Shown: positions 9,042-19,136 of the stretch, one piece after another
Position numbering within the stretch: the stretch's first letter is position 1
How the letters are laid out: the number at the start of each line of letters is the position of its first letter
From: Akkermansiaceae bacterium
GTDB taxonomy: Bacteria; Verrucomicrobiota; Verrucomicrobiia; Verrucomicrobiales; Akkermansiaceae
Reading direction: 5' to 3'
Length of the DNA stretch: 64,000 bases
Assembly: GCA_905182405.1 (NCBI GenBank)
Contig: CAJJBQ010000002.1
Span: 186,001-250,000 of the forward strand
Translations under genes and position numbers: made by a program
Notes under the pieces: generated by a model
What the model saw: the letters and a program-made list of their open reading frames with translations, nothing else
What the model was told of the DNA's origin: nothing
The model's database searches: none

Positions 9042-10370
9042 CTATCGTCGCAAATCGTAGCACACTAGGCGTGTGTCCATGGCGTTCTGGTTGATGTAGA
9101 GCAGTCCGCGCGACACCACAGGAACGCCCCAGGTCTCCGGCGCTCGGAAGAGCTGTGCCTGGGAAAGAATCTTGGCGCCTTTCGGGCTTAGATCAAGCCA
9201 GAGAAGGGTTCCTTGGGCTCCGAGGCACAGGAAAGCTCCGTCGATGTGGAGCAGGCTGGCCCGTCCCAAACGCGCGCCTTCAAGAGCAAGGCCGTCCCGC
9301 CACATTTCACGACCGGTCGCGATCTCGTAGCAGACCATCTCGGTTCCGCCGGTGCCCGACACCCCGTAGAGATAGTCTTCATGGGCTACAGGGGTGGTGA
9401 ATTGGCTGCTGAATTGCCGCGCTTGCCATCGCAGCTTGGTGCTGCCATCGGGAGCGAAGTCGACCATGGCGCCGCCCTCGGTGTAGCCCTCGGTGACAAA
9501 GGCGGCATTGCCGATCACGACCGGCGAGGCGGCGTTGACCGAGGTATACATCCGTGCGCGCCAGGGAAAAGTGCTCTCCGCTTTACCGATTTCCGGGTTG
9601 ATGCTGAGAAGGCCCCCCGCGGGAGGATCGGTCATGCCACCGGCGAAGACAAGGATGCGGTCTCTGCCGTGGATTGTCGCCGGCACCGGTGAGGCGTAGC
9701 TGGCTTGCCAGTCGTGTTTTGTTGTCCAGATGAGCTTGCCGGTTCTCTTGTTGAAGCCACCCACGCAGAACTTACCGCCGACGTTGACGATGAGTTGATC
9801 GCGGTGGACAAGAGGGCAACCACCTCGTCCGAAAAAGAAGGGCGCGGGTCCGTATTCCTCGTCGAGATTTTTCTTCCAAACAAGCTTGCCGGTTGTCAGG
9901 GAGAGACAATGTAGGTCACCACGCACTCCGACTGAGAAGACCAGATCACCGTCGATCACGGGCCCGGAGCGCGGGGCATCCTTGGTTCCGTAGCTCGTTT
10001 TCAACGTGACAGGATAATCGAATTTCCAGTGACGAAGGCCGGTTTCGGGGTGAAGGCATTCGATGACCTCGCGATCCTTCAGGGTATAGATCATCACAAG
10101 GTGGTCGCCTGAGACGACAGGTGGTGCATGGCCGCCTCCCCGGGACACTTCCCACACCATCTTCGGGCCCGCGGTTGGGAGGGACTTGAGGAGACGGGTC
10201 TCCTTGGAATGAAGGTCATGACGCGGACCCAAGAAGCGCGGCCAGTCTTCAGTCACGGCCTTCTTGGATAGGGGCTTCGCAGGTGCGTGGAAGGTAAGAC
10301 GGTCGAAAGGCTTGGGCGCGGCGATCGCAAGTGGGACAAGGAGGAGGAGGGCAGCGGGGGAGGGGTTCAT
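9042..10370 (-). CDS. Secreted PQQ-like beta-propeller protein
   Basis: 442 residues from the ATG at 10370, which starts a clear Sec signal peptide (short polar start, Leu/Ala-rich core, Ala-X-Ala-like cut near residue 18); the longer frame to 10403 would add eleven residues before it. The body is a repeated-blade propeller of the PQQ/BamB type: recurring DGDLVFSVG, TGKLVWKKN, RTGKLIWTTK and TGREMWRDG segments mark successive blades of a Trp-docking propeller. There is a WPRFLGPRHD segment typical of planctomycete/verrucomicrobial outer-membrane-biogenesis-protein-BamB-like proteins. No dehydrogenase active-site motif or haem motif is present, so an enzymatic role is not indicated; it more likely binds partners in the periplasm or cell envelope. 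Confidence 0.88.
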   Translation of the reverse strand: MNPSPAALLLLVPLAIAAPKPFDRLTFHAPAKPLSKKAVTEDWPRFLGPRHDLHSKETRLLKSLPTAGPKMVWEVSRGGGHAPPVVSGDHLVMIYTLKDREVIECLHPETGLRHWKFDYPVTLKTSYGTKDAPRSGPVIDGDLVFSVGVRGDLHCLSLTTGKLVWKKNLDEEYGPAPFFFGRGGCPLVHRDQLIVNVGGKFCVGGFNKRTGKLIWTTKHDWQASYASPVPATIHGRDRILVFAGGMTDPPAGGLLSINPEIGKAESTFPWRARMYTSVNAASPVVIGNAAFVTEGYTEGGAMVDFAPDGSTKLRWQARQFSSQFTTPVAHEDYLYGVSGTGGTEMVCYEIATGREMWRDGLALEGARLGRASLLHIDGAFLCLGAQGTLLWLDLSPKGAKILSQAQLFRAPETWGVPVVSRGLLYINQNAMDTRLVCYDLRR

Positions 10371-11333
10371 GACAATCGGTAGCGCCGCTTTTCCAGCGAC
10401 CAAAGAGATCGCAGTGAGTGGGTGGAGGAAAGGTTACCCTGGCAGGTCGCCTTTTTCCAGCACGCTCTTCGCGCCACGCGTCCAACCACTCCAGCGGTGG
10501 AGTATACTTTTCAGGTAAGCATCGAAGAAGAACCCTACTCAATGTGATTAGGACGTGATGGGAATGCGGTTCGCGATGTTGCGCACCACTTTAATAATAG
10601 GTTGCTTTTTTAAACTGATATCAGATTTGTCACAAAACCCTTGCACTAAAATCTTCTAATGAAAGTAAACTTCAGGTGTCCCAAAGGGAGGATATTAGGA
10701 CCGCTTCGTCTACCATTTCCGTGAAAATATTACTGTGTTCGCAACTTTCTGTGTGCTCGCGCTGAAGCTCGTTATTACTACGGCGATAGCCTCTTCACTA
10801 GTGGGCTCAATCTAATTGTCCCGCTGAAGTTCGAGATCCAGGAGGCACCCGGCAAGGGCAGCGTGCACGTCAAAGTTGGTGACCTGACCGCTGGCGGAGA
10901 TTACCTCTCTGAAGCTCTCGTGTAAGTCGTAGGACCAACAATGATGTGCTCTTCTGAGGCTGCACCGATCTGCCTAGGGTGTTTCAGGCAGACGGCGGCG
11001 ATGGGGCCGCGACAATGCTGGCGTGCGCCGAGGGTGGAAAGCAGTTCAGGCATCTGGCTGCCTGAGGAATATCGATGTGCAGAACAAAGCCGTCCAAGAC
11101 TCCAACTTCAGGGCTTGTGGGGTATACAGCGCCGCAAGGATAAAACCGGCGTCGAAATGCAGAAAGCGAAGTAATCGCGATTCGAATTCATTTCTGAGGA
11201 ATAGCGCTGACGAAGTGCACTCCCAATTTGAGGGCCTCGCTCCCGGCAGAATTCGAATTCATAATTCTGTGTGCTGATCCGAGCTTCAAAATTCGGACCA
11301 CTTAAGATGCTAGCGAGGAAAACTCACCTTTAA
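10371..11333. other. Gene-poor region, possible relic
   Basis: Nearly 1 kb without a convincing gene. On the plus strand about 10725-10925 there is an uninterrupted frame of roughly 66 codons ending in TAA, whose last 45 codons read like an extracellular beta-strand protein (GDSLFTSGLNL, then GSVHVKVGDL); it lacks a start and probably is a relic. Around 11247-11269 a weak CAGAATT/AATTCTG hairpin is visible. No RNA gene or mobile element was recognised. Confidence 0.4.
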
Positions 11334-12539
11334 TCACTTGCTACCCAGATGGTGTAATGTTTCGGCAAAAGCCTTGCCGATTCCTGCCAAGATTTTAGCT
11401 GATCCCTTGTAGTGGTAATCGGCATTTGTAATTCCCTTCAATAGTTCAAGGTCGCGAGCGGTATACAGGTCGGCTTGGAATTTTCTAATCGCATCTAAAA
11501 CCTCCTTCTTCGAAAGCTTCTCTTTCTTCAGCTCCTTCTCTTTGGCCCGCACCTGCGACCGCTTCTTGTCAACCGCATCCAGCTCGAGATCCCAATACTT
11601 CTCAGTCAAAACTGCGATCACGTTTCCCTTAAATTCAGGCATCGAAGCTGGAGCCGCCATCGCATCGCGGAAACCTTGGTGAGTTGCTTTGTATCGCTGC
11701 TGGTTTTTTTCGTAGAGATCGGTCGGCCCACCAGCCCCCATCACCCCGATCACAAAAGGCAACTTGGGTACGCCCAGATCCTTGCGTACGTCGCGGATGA
11801 AGTGAGCCATCACGTCACTGTATTTATCATAGCCACCGGCTTGACCACGATTCGGATAGGTCCCGCTATCGACCATGTCATTCCAACCCTGGAACCAGAC
11901 AAAACCGGCGACTTCATAGCCTTCCTTGGCATTGTAGCCAGGATGCACCTTGCCCGGATCAGCAAGGACTGACTTCACGTGCTCCATCATCATGCGGTAA
12001 TAATAACCAGTCGCTTCAGCCTTCTCCTCCTTAATCTTGGAAAGATCCTTCCCCTGTTTTTTGAAGGTCTCCACTTGCTTATCATTAAACTCATATGGCC
12101 CGGCACTTGGCGAACGGAAATCGGTATTGATAGACTTACCACCCCAGGCCGTCTTGATGATCAGGATCGGCTCATTGACCAATTTTCGCGTGTAGATTCC
12201 AAAGGTGAATTCCGGCCCAATCTTTTCGCCAGCTTCAGTCGAAACCTTCCGTGATCCAAACCCCGCCGTCAATTTTCCAACCCCCGGTTTGTCCTCGGCT
12301 TTCCCGGTCCGATAGGTTAGCCAGACATCATCAAAGATAGTCGGTGTTCCGTCTTCCCCCCGCATCTCCTTCAACATTGGTGCGGTCTTCGGATCCATCC
12401 CGATATGGTCAAAGGATGATATCTTGGCGTGCCCTTCCATGTTCGACTGTCCGGAAAGAATATAGACCTTCATCGGCTTGGCTGCCAAAAATGAAGAAGT
12501 TACAACCGTAAAACAAAGACTTAGTAGTGATCGGTTCAT
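11334..12539 (-). CDS. Secreted sialate O-acetylesterase-like SGNH hydrolase
   Basis: 401 residues from the ATG at 12539, directly followed by a Sec signal peptide of about 20 residues; the longer frame to 12659 has no recognisable leader. The block-I serine is S32 in YILSGQSNMEGH, the Gly/Asn block is FVWFQGWNDMVD, and a C-terminal DYHYKGSAK segment supplies the likely catalytic His. This is the SASA/DUF303 (carbohydrate esterase 6-like) arrangement seen in many Verrucomicrobia, where such enzymes remove acetyl groups from sialic acids or plant/algal polysaccharides. A Lys/Glu-rich helix (about residues 320-365) is inserted before the final His block. It is a single gene with no obvious operon partner. 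The substrate is not predictable. Confidence 0.88.
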   Translation of the reverse strand: MNRSLLSLCFTVVTSSFLAAKPMKVYILSGQSNMEGHAKISSFDHIGMDPKTAPMLKEMRGEDGTPTIFDDVWLTYRTGKAEDKPGVGKLTAGFGSRKVSTEAGEKIGPEFTFGIYTRKLVNEPILIIKTAWGGKSINTDFRSPSAGPYEFNDKQVETFKKQGKDLSKIKEEKAEATGYYYRMMMEHVKSVLADPGKVHPGYNAKEGYEVAGFVWFQGWNDMVDSGTYPNRGQAGGYDKYSDVMAHFIRDVRKDLGVPKLPFVIGVMGAGGPTDLYEKNQQRYKATHQGFRDAMAAPASMPEFKGNVIAVLTEKYWDLELDAVDKKRSQVRAKEKELKKEKLSKKEVLDAIRKFQADLYTARDLELLKGITNADYHYKGSAKILAGIGKAFAETLHHLGSK

Positions 12540-12705
12540 CCTAGAAATGATGCACGGCACCCTCTCAAATCCAATCATTATCGACTGAAGAATTCCATGA
12601 TTCCACTCGATCGCGAACACTGCAAGAAGGCCCTCGTGCACGAGAAGCACCTCGTCCATGACTTCTTTCGAGGATGCGTAGGAGTTGAGCTGCTTTCTCT
12701 TCCGC

Positions 12706-13677
12706 TCAGTATAGCCAGCAACTTACCTGGTGCCGGGAAAAAGTGTCCAGCGGTTTCAGGGGAGGCTTGTGTTCAGCACACTGCGGCATGGCGACCGGAC
12801 AGCGCGGCTGGAACGGGCATCCCTTGGGCGGATCATGGTGCGAAGGGATGTCCCCAGTGATCGAGATTTTCTTCTTTTCGCGACCGGGAAGGGGCTGCGG
12901 AATGGCCTCCAGGAGGGCCTGGGTGTAAGGATGCTTGGGTGAAGAATAGAGTTCTTCGGCGGACGCTCGCTCGACGAGTTCACCAAAATACATGACGCCC
13001 ACCTCGTGGCTAATGTGTTGGACTACCGCAAGGTCGTGCGAGATGAAGAGGAAGGAGATTCCGAATTCCGCCTGCAAGTCGCTGATCAAGTTGAGGACCT
13101 GGCTCTGTACCGAGACGTCGAGCGCCGAGACAGGTTCGTCCGCGACGATGAACTTCGGTTTAAGGGCGAGGGCCCGCGCGATTCCAATCCGCTGGCGTTG
13201 TCCGCCTGAAAATTCGTGAGGATAGCGGTCGGCGACCGATTTCCGTAGTCCGCAGATTTCGAGGAGACGCATGACCTCGGCATCCCGGTCCGCCTTTTCG
13301 CCGACCTCGTGGGTGTCGAGTGGTTCACGAATGATCTGTCGAACAGTCATCCTCGGATTCAAGGAGCCATACGGATCCTGGAAGATGATCTGCATGTCGG
13401 CCCGTGCTTTCACTAATGCTTCGCGATTGAGAGAGAGGATGTCTTGGCCATCGATGCGCACCTCGCCCGAAGTGACATTCTGAAGGCGAAGGATCGACCG
13501 GCCGAAAGTCGATTTTCCGCAACCCGACTCTCCAACGAGACCAAAGGTCTGGCCCGCCTGGATGTCGAGGCTGACCCCATTCACGGCCCTGACGTCGCCC
13601 ATCCGACGGTTCAGCAGGCCACCCTTGATCGGGTAGTAGGTCTTAAGGTTTTTTACCTGTACTAGTGGCTCTTCCAT
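12706..13677 (-). CDS. oppF: Oligopeptide/dipeptide ABC transporter ATPase OppF
   Basis: 323 residues from the ATG at 13677 (an earlier in-frame start at 13704 would reach into the spacer). Walker [10 protein letters not shown], signature FSGGQRQR, Walker [13 protein letters not shown] and the H-loop ISHDLAVV are all present, followed by the oligopeptide-transporter C-terminal Cys cluster ([15 protein letters not shown]), which marks the OppD/OppF/DppF subfamily. It is the last gene of the minus-strand oppABCDF order and the only one of the five with an unbroken frame. It would energise uptake of peptides through the OppBC channel. Whether the pump works depends on whether the frame breaks in the other four genes are real. 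Confidence 0.93.
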   Translation of the reverse strand: MEEPLVQVKNLKTYYPIKGGLLNRRMGDVRAVNGVSLDIQAGQTFGLVGESGCGKSTFGRSILRLQNVTSGEVRIDGQDILSLNREALVKARADMQIIFQDPYGSLNPRMTVRQIIREPLDTHEVGEKADRDAEVMRLLEICGLRKSVADRYPHEFSGGQRQRIGIARALALKPKFIVADEPVSALDVSVQSQVLNLISDLQAEFGISFLFISHDLAVVQHISHEVGVMYFGELVERASAEELYSSPKHPYTQALLEAIPQPLPGREKKKISITGDIPSHHDPPKGCPFQPRCPVAMPQCAEHKPPLKPLDTFSRHQVSCWLY

Positions 13678-13685
13678 GGGTTTAA

Positions 13686-14670
13686 TTAGTTGGGAATGAA
13701 ACACGCGACTTTTCCGCCGCTTTCCGTGTCTTCAAGAGGTGGCTCGTTTTCCCGGCAACGATCTTCGGCCTTGGGGCAACGCTCCGCGAAGCGGCATCCT
13801 TTGGGGAGATTAGCGAGGTCGGGAACCATTCCTTCAATGATGGGCAGAGATTCGAGTTTCTCCTCACGGATGCGTGGGATTGAATCGAGCAGGCCTCGGG
13901 TGTAGGGATGTTTAGGGTTCTCGTAGAGCTTCTTCGTTTCGGCCATCTCGATAATCTTGCCGCAATACATCACCACGACGCGGGTGCAGGTCTCAGCGAT
14001 CACACCGAGGTCGTGCGTGATCAGGATCATCCCCATGTTCATTTCACGTTGGAGACGACTGATCTCCTCCATGACCTGAGCTTGCACTGTAACATCCAGC
14101 GCGGTGGTGGGCTCGTCCGCAATGAGCAGTTTGGGACTGCAGGAGAGAGCCATCGCAATCATGACCCGCTGTCGCATCCCGCCGGATAGCTCGTGAGGAT
14201 ATTGATCGATGCGCTTCTCTGGTGATTCGATGTTGACGGTTCGCAGCATTTCGATGGCCTGCTTCTTCGCGTCGACCTTTGAAACCTTCTGGTGCACGCG
14301 GATGACTTCGACCATTTGGTTGCCGATGGTGAAGACCGGATTGAGGGCGGTCATCGGCTCCTGGAAAATCATGGAGGCGAGAGAGCCGCGGACCTTCCGC
14401 ATCTTCGTCTTCCGGCTGGGAGACGACGTCAATACCGTCCAGTTCGATGGAGCCCCCGGCGATTCGTCCCGGAGGGTTGGGAATCAATCTCAGGATCGAG
14501 AGCGCGGTGACGGATTTTCCGCAACCCGACTCGCCGACGATCCCGAGGGCCTCTCCCTCTCCGACCTCGAAGCTGATGCCATCGAGTGCCCGGATGACGC
14601 CCGCCTCGGTCTTGAACTCGACGACGAGATCGCGGATGCTGAGGACGGGCTTGGAAGTGGATTCGGACAT
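13686..14670 (-). pseudogene. oppD: oppD ATPase, one frame break
   Basis: Two overlapping open frames together make one OppD. The N-terminal part starts at the ATG at 14670 and has Walker [10 protein letters not shown]; the C-terminal part has the Q-loop MIFQEPMTALNP, signature LSGGMRQR, Walker [13 protein letters not shown] and the Cys cluster. The frame changes between about 14403 and 14425, where a single-base change would restore a normal IDVVS...MRKVRG junction. No nonsense codon is met when the conserved frame is followed. This could be a real inactivating indel or a consensus error. It lies 8 bp upstream of oppF. Confidence 0.85.
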
Positions 14671-14677
14671 GATCGAA

Positions 14678-15564
14678 TTAGGAGGAAACTTTTTTGGGGT
14701 CGAGCGCGTCCTGCAGGGCATCGGCGAACATGTTGAAGGCGATCACGAGCACGAAGAGGAATCCGGAGGCTCCGAGGAAGTTGCCGAAGTGTCCGCGTCA
14801 GCACGTCACTGGTGGACTCGGAGAGCATGGTGCCCCAGCTGACTCCATCAACGACGCCCAGGCCTAGGAAAGTGAGGATGACCTCGCTCTTGATCGCCCC
14901 GACGAAGGCGATCGTCGATTGCACCAGCAGGATGTGGGTGGTGTTAGGCATGACGTGGCGGCGGACGATCGTCAGCGGGCCAACTCCGACCGCCTTGGCG
15001 GCCTGGATGTATTCGAGGCTACGGATCTTGATAACCTCGCCGCGCACGATGCGGCAGGTGCTTGACCAGAAAGTCGCGATCATCGCTATGTGCATTCCCC
15101 AGGGCTGGAGGGGACCATCCTTCAGCGAAAAGGCGACGGCTGCCACGAAGAGATAGAAGGGAATGGCATCGATGCAGCCGTAGAGCCACATGATGACTTC
15201 ATCCACAATGGTGCGGTGGAAGTAGCCCGCGATCGCACCGAGGATCCCACCGATCGCGGTCGAGGTGATGGCCACCATCAACCCGACCTCGAAGGCGGTT
15301 CTGGTTCCCTGGATTGCGCGGGAGAAGATGTCCTGCCCGTTGATGTTGGTGCCGAACCAGTGGGCCGAGGCTCACGCCTTCGAATCCAATTTCGCCAATT
15401 TGGCTCCAGTTCTGGCCGATGAGTCCGGAGGCGACCAGGATAGCGATGACCCCGTAGATGCCCACGACGATCATGGCGGCTACGCCAACACGGTCGCGCA
15501 TTAGTTTCCGACGACTCTTGCTCCAGAGCGATTCCCTGCCGGTATTGCCTCCTTCTTCACTCAT
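14678..15564 (-). pseudogene. oppC: oppC permease, two frame breaks
   Basis: Three frames are needed to read an OppC-type permease. The N-terminal cytosolic and TM1 part starts at 15564; the central EAA-loop region (residues like EYIQAAKAVG) lies in a second frame from about 15370; and the C-terminal FNMFADALQDALDPK tail, ending in TAA at 14678-14680, lies in a third frame from about 14800. The conserved sequence across each junction is intact apart from one missing or extra base. The tail fits the usual OppC ending, so the gene is complete in content. It sits 7 bp upstream of oppD and 9 bp downstream of oppB. Confidence 0.82.
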
Positions 15565-15573
15565 GATTCCGGA

Positions 15574-16580
15574 TTATTGGCTGTAGGAGGTTCTTGGATC
15601 GATCATCTTATAGACGATGTCCGTGATGATGAGGGCTAATACGTAAAGTGCGGCGGTCCAAGTCACCACGGCTTTCACGATGGGAAGATCACCATTGGTA
15701 ATGGCGTCGTAAGTGACCAGACCGACTCCGGGAATTCCGAAGAATTTTTCCACGACGAGGTTGCCGGCGATGATCACGAAGGGAATGGTGATAATGATGC
15801 GCGTTGAGATGGGAATCATGGCATTTTTGAGAACATGCTTGATCATGATTTTACGGTTGCTGACTCCGTAGGCGCGTGCCGTCCGCACATAGTCTTTGTT
15901 GAGTTCTTCCACGATGACGGCCCGGAAGAATCGCGTGTTGTAGCCGAGCGCGACGAAGACGCTGGCGAGAGTTGGCACCGTGACATAGGACCAATAGTGG
16001 TACCAGTAGTAGTAAGCGATCTCAAAAGTGGTGGCATCGGGGTAGTCGGGTGGAGGTTCCACCCATCCCTGGACCGGGAACCAGCCCAGGTTGAAGTAAT
16101 CGTGCAGAAGATGATTTGAAAGGCAATGACGACCATCAGGTAGCTGACGCTCATGCCAATTGAAGCAAGGACCATGATGCCTTTGTCGTTTTTCTTTCCG
16201 CGATGGTTGGCGGCGTAAAGAGCCAGGAGGATCCCCAGGACGTTGGCGAGGATGAAGGCCGGGAGCGCAACCAAGAAGGAAACAGGGACGCTTTTTTTCA
16301 GGATGGCAGAGACTTCTTCCTTGGATGACAGGGAAGTGCCGAAATCGAGAGGTGACAACTTCCTTGAGGAAAAGGATCCGTAGCGCATGAGGAAAGGGCT
16401 GGTCATAGCCGAGTCTGCTGGAGTTCGGCAATCTGCTTCCGGGGTTGGGTTCTTACCTAGAATGGTGTAGGTGAGATCCGGTCCGAAATAGACCATGAGG
16501 AGGAAGCTGATGAAAGTGACTCCGATCAAGAGCGGGATCGAGTAGAGCAGCTTTCTGAGAGCGAATTGTAGCGTTTCCAT
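15574..16580 (-). pseudogene. oppB: oppB permease, several frame breaks
   Basis: Starts at the ATG at 16580 with the typical OppB TM1 (LLYSIPLLIGVTFISFLL). Between about 16440 and 16340 the conserved segments QIAELQQ, RLGYDQPF, FLMRYGSF, LKEVV and LDFGTS follow each other in the right order but in alternating frames, which needs about five one-base changes within 100 bp. A further change is needed near 16105, after which the EAA loop region (DYVRTARAYGVS) and the final helices read through to 15574. No nonsense codon interrupts the conserved path. The density of indels without base substitutions suggests poor consensus quality, but recent decay is possible. Confidence 0.82.
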
Positions 16581-16586
16581 CTTGGT

Positions 16587-18386
16587 CTACTGGTCCCGTT
16601 CATCAAAGACGAGGGCGTATTTGAGAAGGCTTCCATGAGGATTGCGTGAGGGAAAGAAGACAACGTTTTTGTGCCAGATGAACGGGGAGTTTCTGGAGAG
16701 CCCGCAAACTGCAGGAACTTCGTCGATGATGATCTGGTTGAGTTTTCTGTAAATTTCGGTTCGTTCCGGTCCGGGTTGCATCACGATGGATTCCTTGAAC
16801 ATTTCGTTATACTTCGGGTCATTGAAGTTGGAGGAATTTTGATCCCGGGCTGCCATTTGGTCCGTAGAAAAGTTGGAGCACGTTTTCGGCATCCGGATAA
16901 TCCAATCCCCAAGCCATTCCGATCAGGGTGCATTCACGTTGTTTGACCTTTTTGTTGAAGTCCCCGAATGTGGCGTAGGGCACAAGGGGATTTTTTCGCG
17001 CGGGTAACCTATTTTCTCCATCCAGCCGCGGAATTGTTCGAACATTTGTGTGTTCTGCACACTGGCGACGCCGTTGAAGTCGAGCACGGGGAGGTTGTCG
17101 GCAGTCCATCCGCCTTCTTTGAGGTAGGCTTTCGCTTTCTCGTAATCGGGCTCGGTCATTTCTGGAGTGAAGGCGCTCGTCGTAGCCGTCGAGGCCGGGA
17201 GGAATGGTGCCGGGAACAAGGTCGCCGTCCCGTTGTAAAATCGACGGCTTCCGTTGCGGCCAGTCGTAGGCGGCGCTGATGGCTTTGCGGAGGAGGAGGT
17301 TGCGTCGGTTTTGTTCAGGGTCCGGAATGATGGCCAATCTTCGGGTCCGACATGTTGAAGTAGAGATAACGATTCCCCAGTTCGGCAGGTTCATTGCGGT
17401 GAACTTCTTGGCGTATTCGGATTTGAGAACGAGCGGATTGAGTTCTTCGGCGACCTGTTTGGTCTTTTCGGTCGGGATGCTGCCGTAGTGGATTTCGCTC
17501 CCTTTGTTCAGAGAATTCCAACGGGTCATGCGTTCCTTCATGAAGTAGACCTCGGAGGTGTCCATGATGGGGAGCTTCTTGCCCTGAAGTCTCTCAAGAC
17601 CGAATCCCGCTCTGGGTTTCGGGATCGTAGCCTTCCTCTTCGAGGTCGAAGATCTCCTCACGGTAGTTTTCGTTCCGACCAGGACGGCTTTCTTGGTGCT
17701 GAAGGACTTCAGTTTGTAGGGGCCGCTACCGACCGGTTTGAGTCCGAATTGCTCTCCGTAGTGATCGACGGCCTCCCTCGGGGTGACCGACGAATAGCCC
17801 ATCGCGAAGGTGTAGGTGAGCTGGGGGAAGGGCTTGTTGAGAATGATCTGGATGGTGTGGTCATCCAGCGCCTTGAGTCCTTCGATCGGCTTCGAGTAGT
17901 CGGCTCCGGCTTCCTTCCATTCGTCGAGTCCCTTGATTTTCTTCTGCCAAAGCCACTCGCCCTGAGATCGGGCCTTGGGATCGAAGAGCCGTTGCATCGA
18001 GTAGACAAAGTCGCTCGCGACCACTTCGCGTCCTTGGCCGCCCGGGAAGCACTCGTCGTCGGCGTAGAGGACGCCTTTCTTGATTCGAATAGTGTAGGTC
18101 AGACCATCTTCGCTGACTTCCGGAAGGGCCTCGCGAGCCGCGGCTTCAATTCGTAGGGACGTGCGAGGTATTTGTATTCGTAGAGCTGGTCGTAGATGCT
18201 CGTGGTCATCAGGTTGGCATACTGCGTCGCCGACTGGACCGGATCCATGGTGACTGGAGCTCCGTTCTCGGAAAACCGGAAGACGGACAAGTTCTGTGCC
18301 CGGTCGCTGAACGGACGCTTGCAGCAAGTGAGTAGGGCTACCGAAGCAAGGGAGGCCACAAGGCTGATGGTTCGAAAAAACATCAT
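16587..18386 (-). pseudogene. oppA: oppA peptide-binding lipoprotein, many frame breaks
   Basis: Starts at an ATG at 18386 (or 18383) with a lipoprotein signal whose lipobox is ALLTC, so the mature protein would be membrane-anchored. The SBP family 5 landmarks are all there in order: ENGAPVTMDP, the LTYTIRIKKGVLY strand, DFVYSMQRLFDP, GSGPYKLKSF, LLRKAISAAYDW and GMAWGLDYPDAEN, ending at 16587. They are spread over three frames. Clear jumps lie near 18130, 17681, 17612, 17380, 17320, 17240-17185, 17000 and 16860. Following the conserved frames meets no stop codon. It is the first gene of the opp operon, 6 bp from oppB. Confidence 0.85.
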
Positions 18387-18954
18387 TAGGCTGTGGCGAT
18401 GAGGTGAGATCCCTTGCGCGGAATCCAAAGGTTATGCTGAGAGTAATACCAGTTCATTGCACTAAATTTCTCCAAATCAGGATATTCAACAAGTCTGCCC
18501 TGCCAAGGATTATTATCCTAATAGGTATTCACTTCGAAACGATTTTTGAAGCTCTTAGTGAGCGGATTTTCAAGAGGGGTATCTGCACGGTGTCGGTCAT
18601 TGGGTTGCCTTTCCGCTTATGCCGAACGAGGTCTCCAATCTTCTCGCTATCTTGGGGTAGCCTCATTTGATGGAGATGTCTGTAGTCTGAAGAAGACCGT
18701 CCCTCTGCTTGGATCCACTGGAAGCCGCAACGTCATTTTAGTGGTATTCAAGTTAGTAATGCTCGCTGATATTTTCGGGATGGGTAAGGATCTCCAGTCA
18801 GCAACGTTGCGAGAAGCTTAGACCTCTCAAGAGAGACTTTGATGATCGCATGGAAGTTCACTCCCAATCTCCACCTGCTCTCCATTCAGCGAACCTTCGA
18901 CGCCCATCAGAGGGGTGTGGGTTGAGTTGGATTTATTCCCCGCGTATATCTCCC
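18387..18954. other. Non-coding upstream region of the opp operon
   Basis: About 570 bp with no gene that I can support. It must include the oppA promoter. Short open frames on the plus strand (up to about 90 codons) resemble no family and have no ribosome binding site. Confidence 0.45.
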
Positions 18955-19125
18955 TCAGTTAGAAATACCATCGCCGTCGTTGTCCGCTGATCCAGGGCCC
19001 ACGTTGTAAATCTCGATCCAGTCAGATGAGTTTCCGTTGCCATCGTTCAGCGTCTCGCCCGTTGTCTCATGCCGTGGGGTCTGCCAGAAAAGCCCGTCTG
19101 GTAGGGGAAGGTTGCCCCCTGTTTA
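18955..19125 (-). pseudogene. Relic of a lamin-tail-domain secreted protein
   Basis: Minus-strand frame of about 56 codons ending in TGA at 18955-18957, with a stop codon just upstream and no start. It contains LNDGNGNSSDWIEIYN, the hallmark of lamin-tail (LTD) domains in CotH-like and other secreted verrucomicrobial proteins, followed by an Asp-rich calcium-type loop (ADNDGDGISN) of the kind found near the C-termini of such proteins. A remnant is therefore more likely than a small gene. It lies just downstream of the kinase gene on the same strand. A similar relic is at 22786-23108. Confidence 0.6.
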
Positions 19126-19136
19126 GGAGCCTCGTC

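Noticed and set aside
10941..11277. Two overlapping plus-strand frames of 77 and 84 codons
   Set aside because: No family, no ribosome binding site, and they exclude each other; left as non-coding.
17488..18156. Plus-strand open frame of 222 codons in oppA
   Set aside because: Shadow of the conserved oppA sequence on the other strand.
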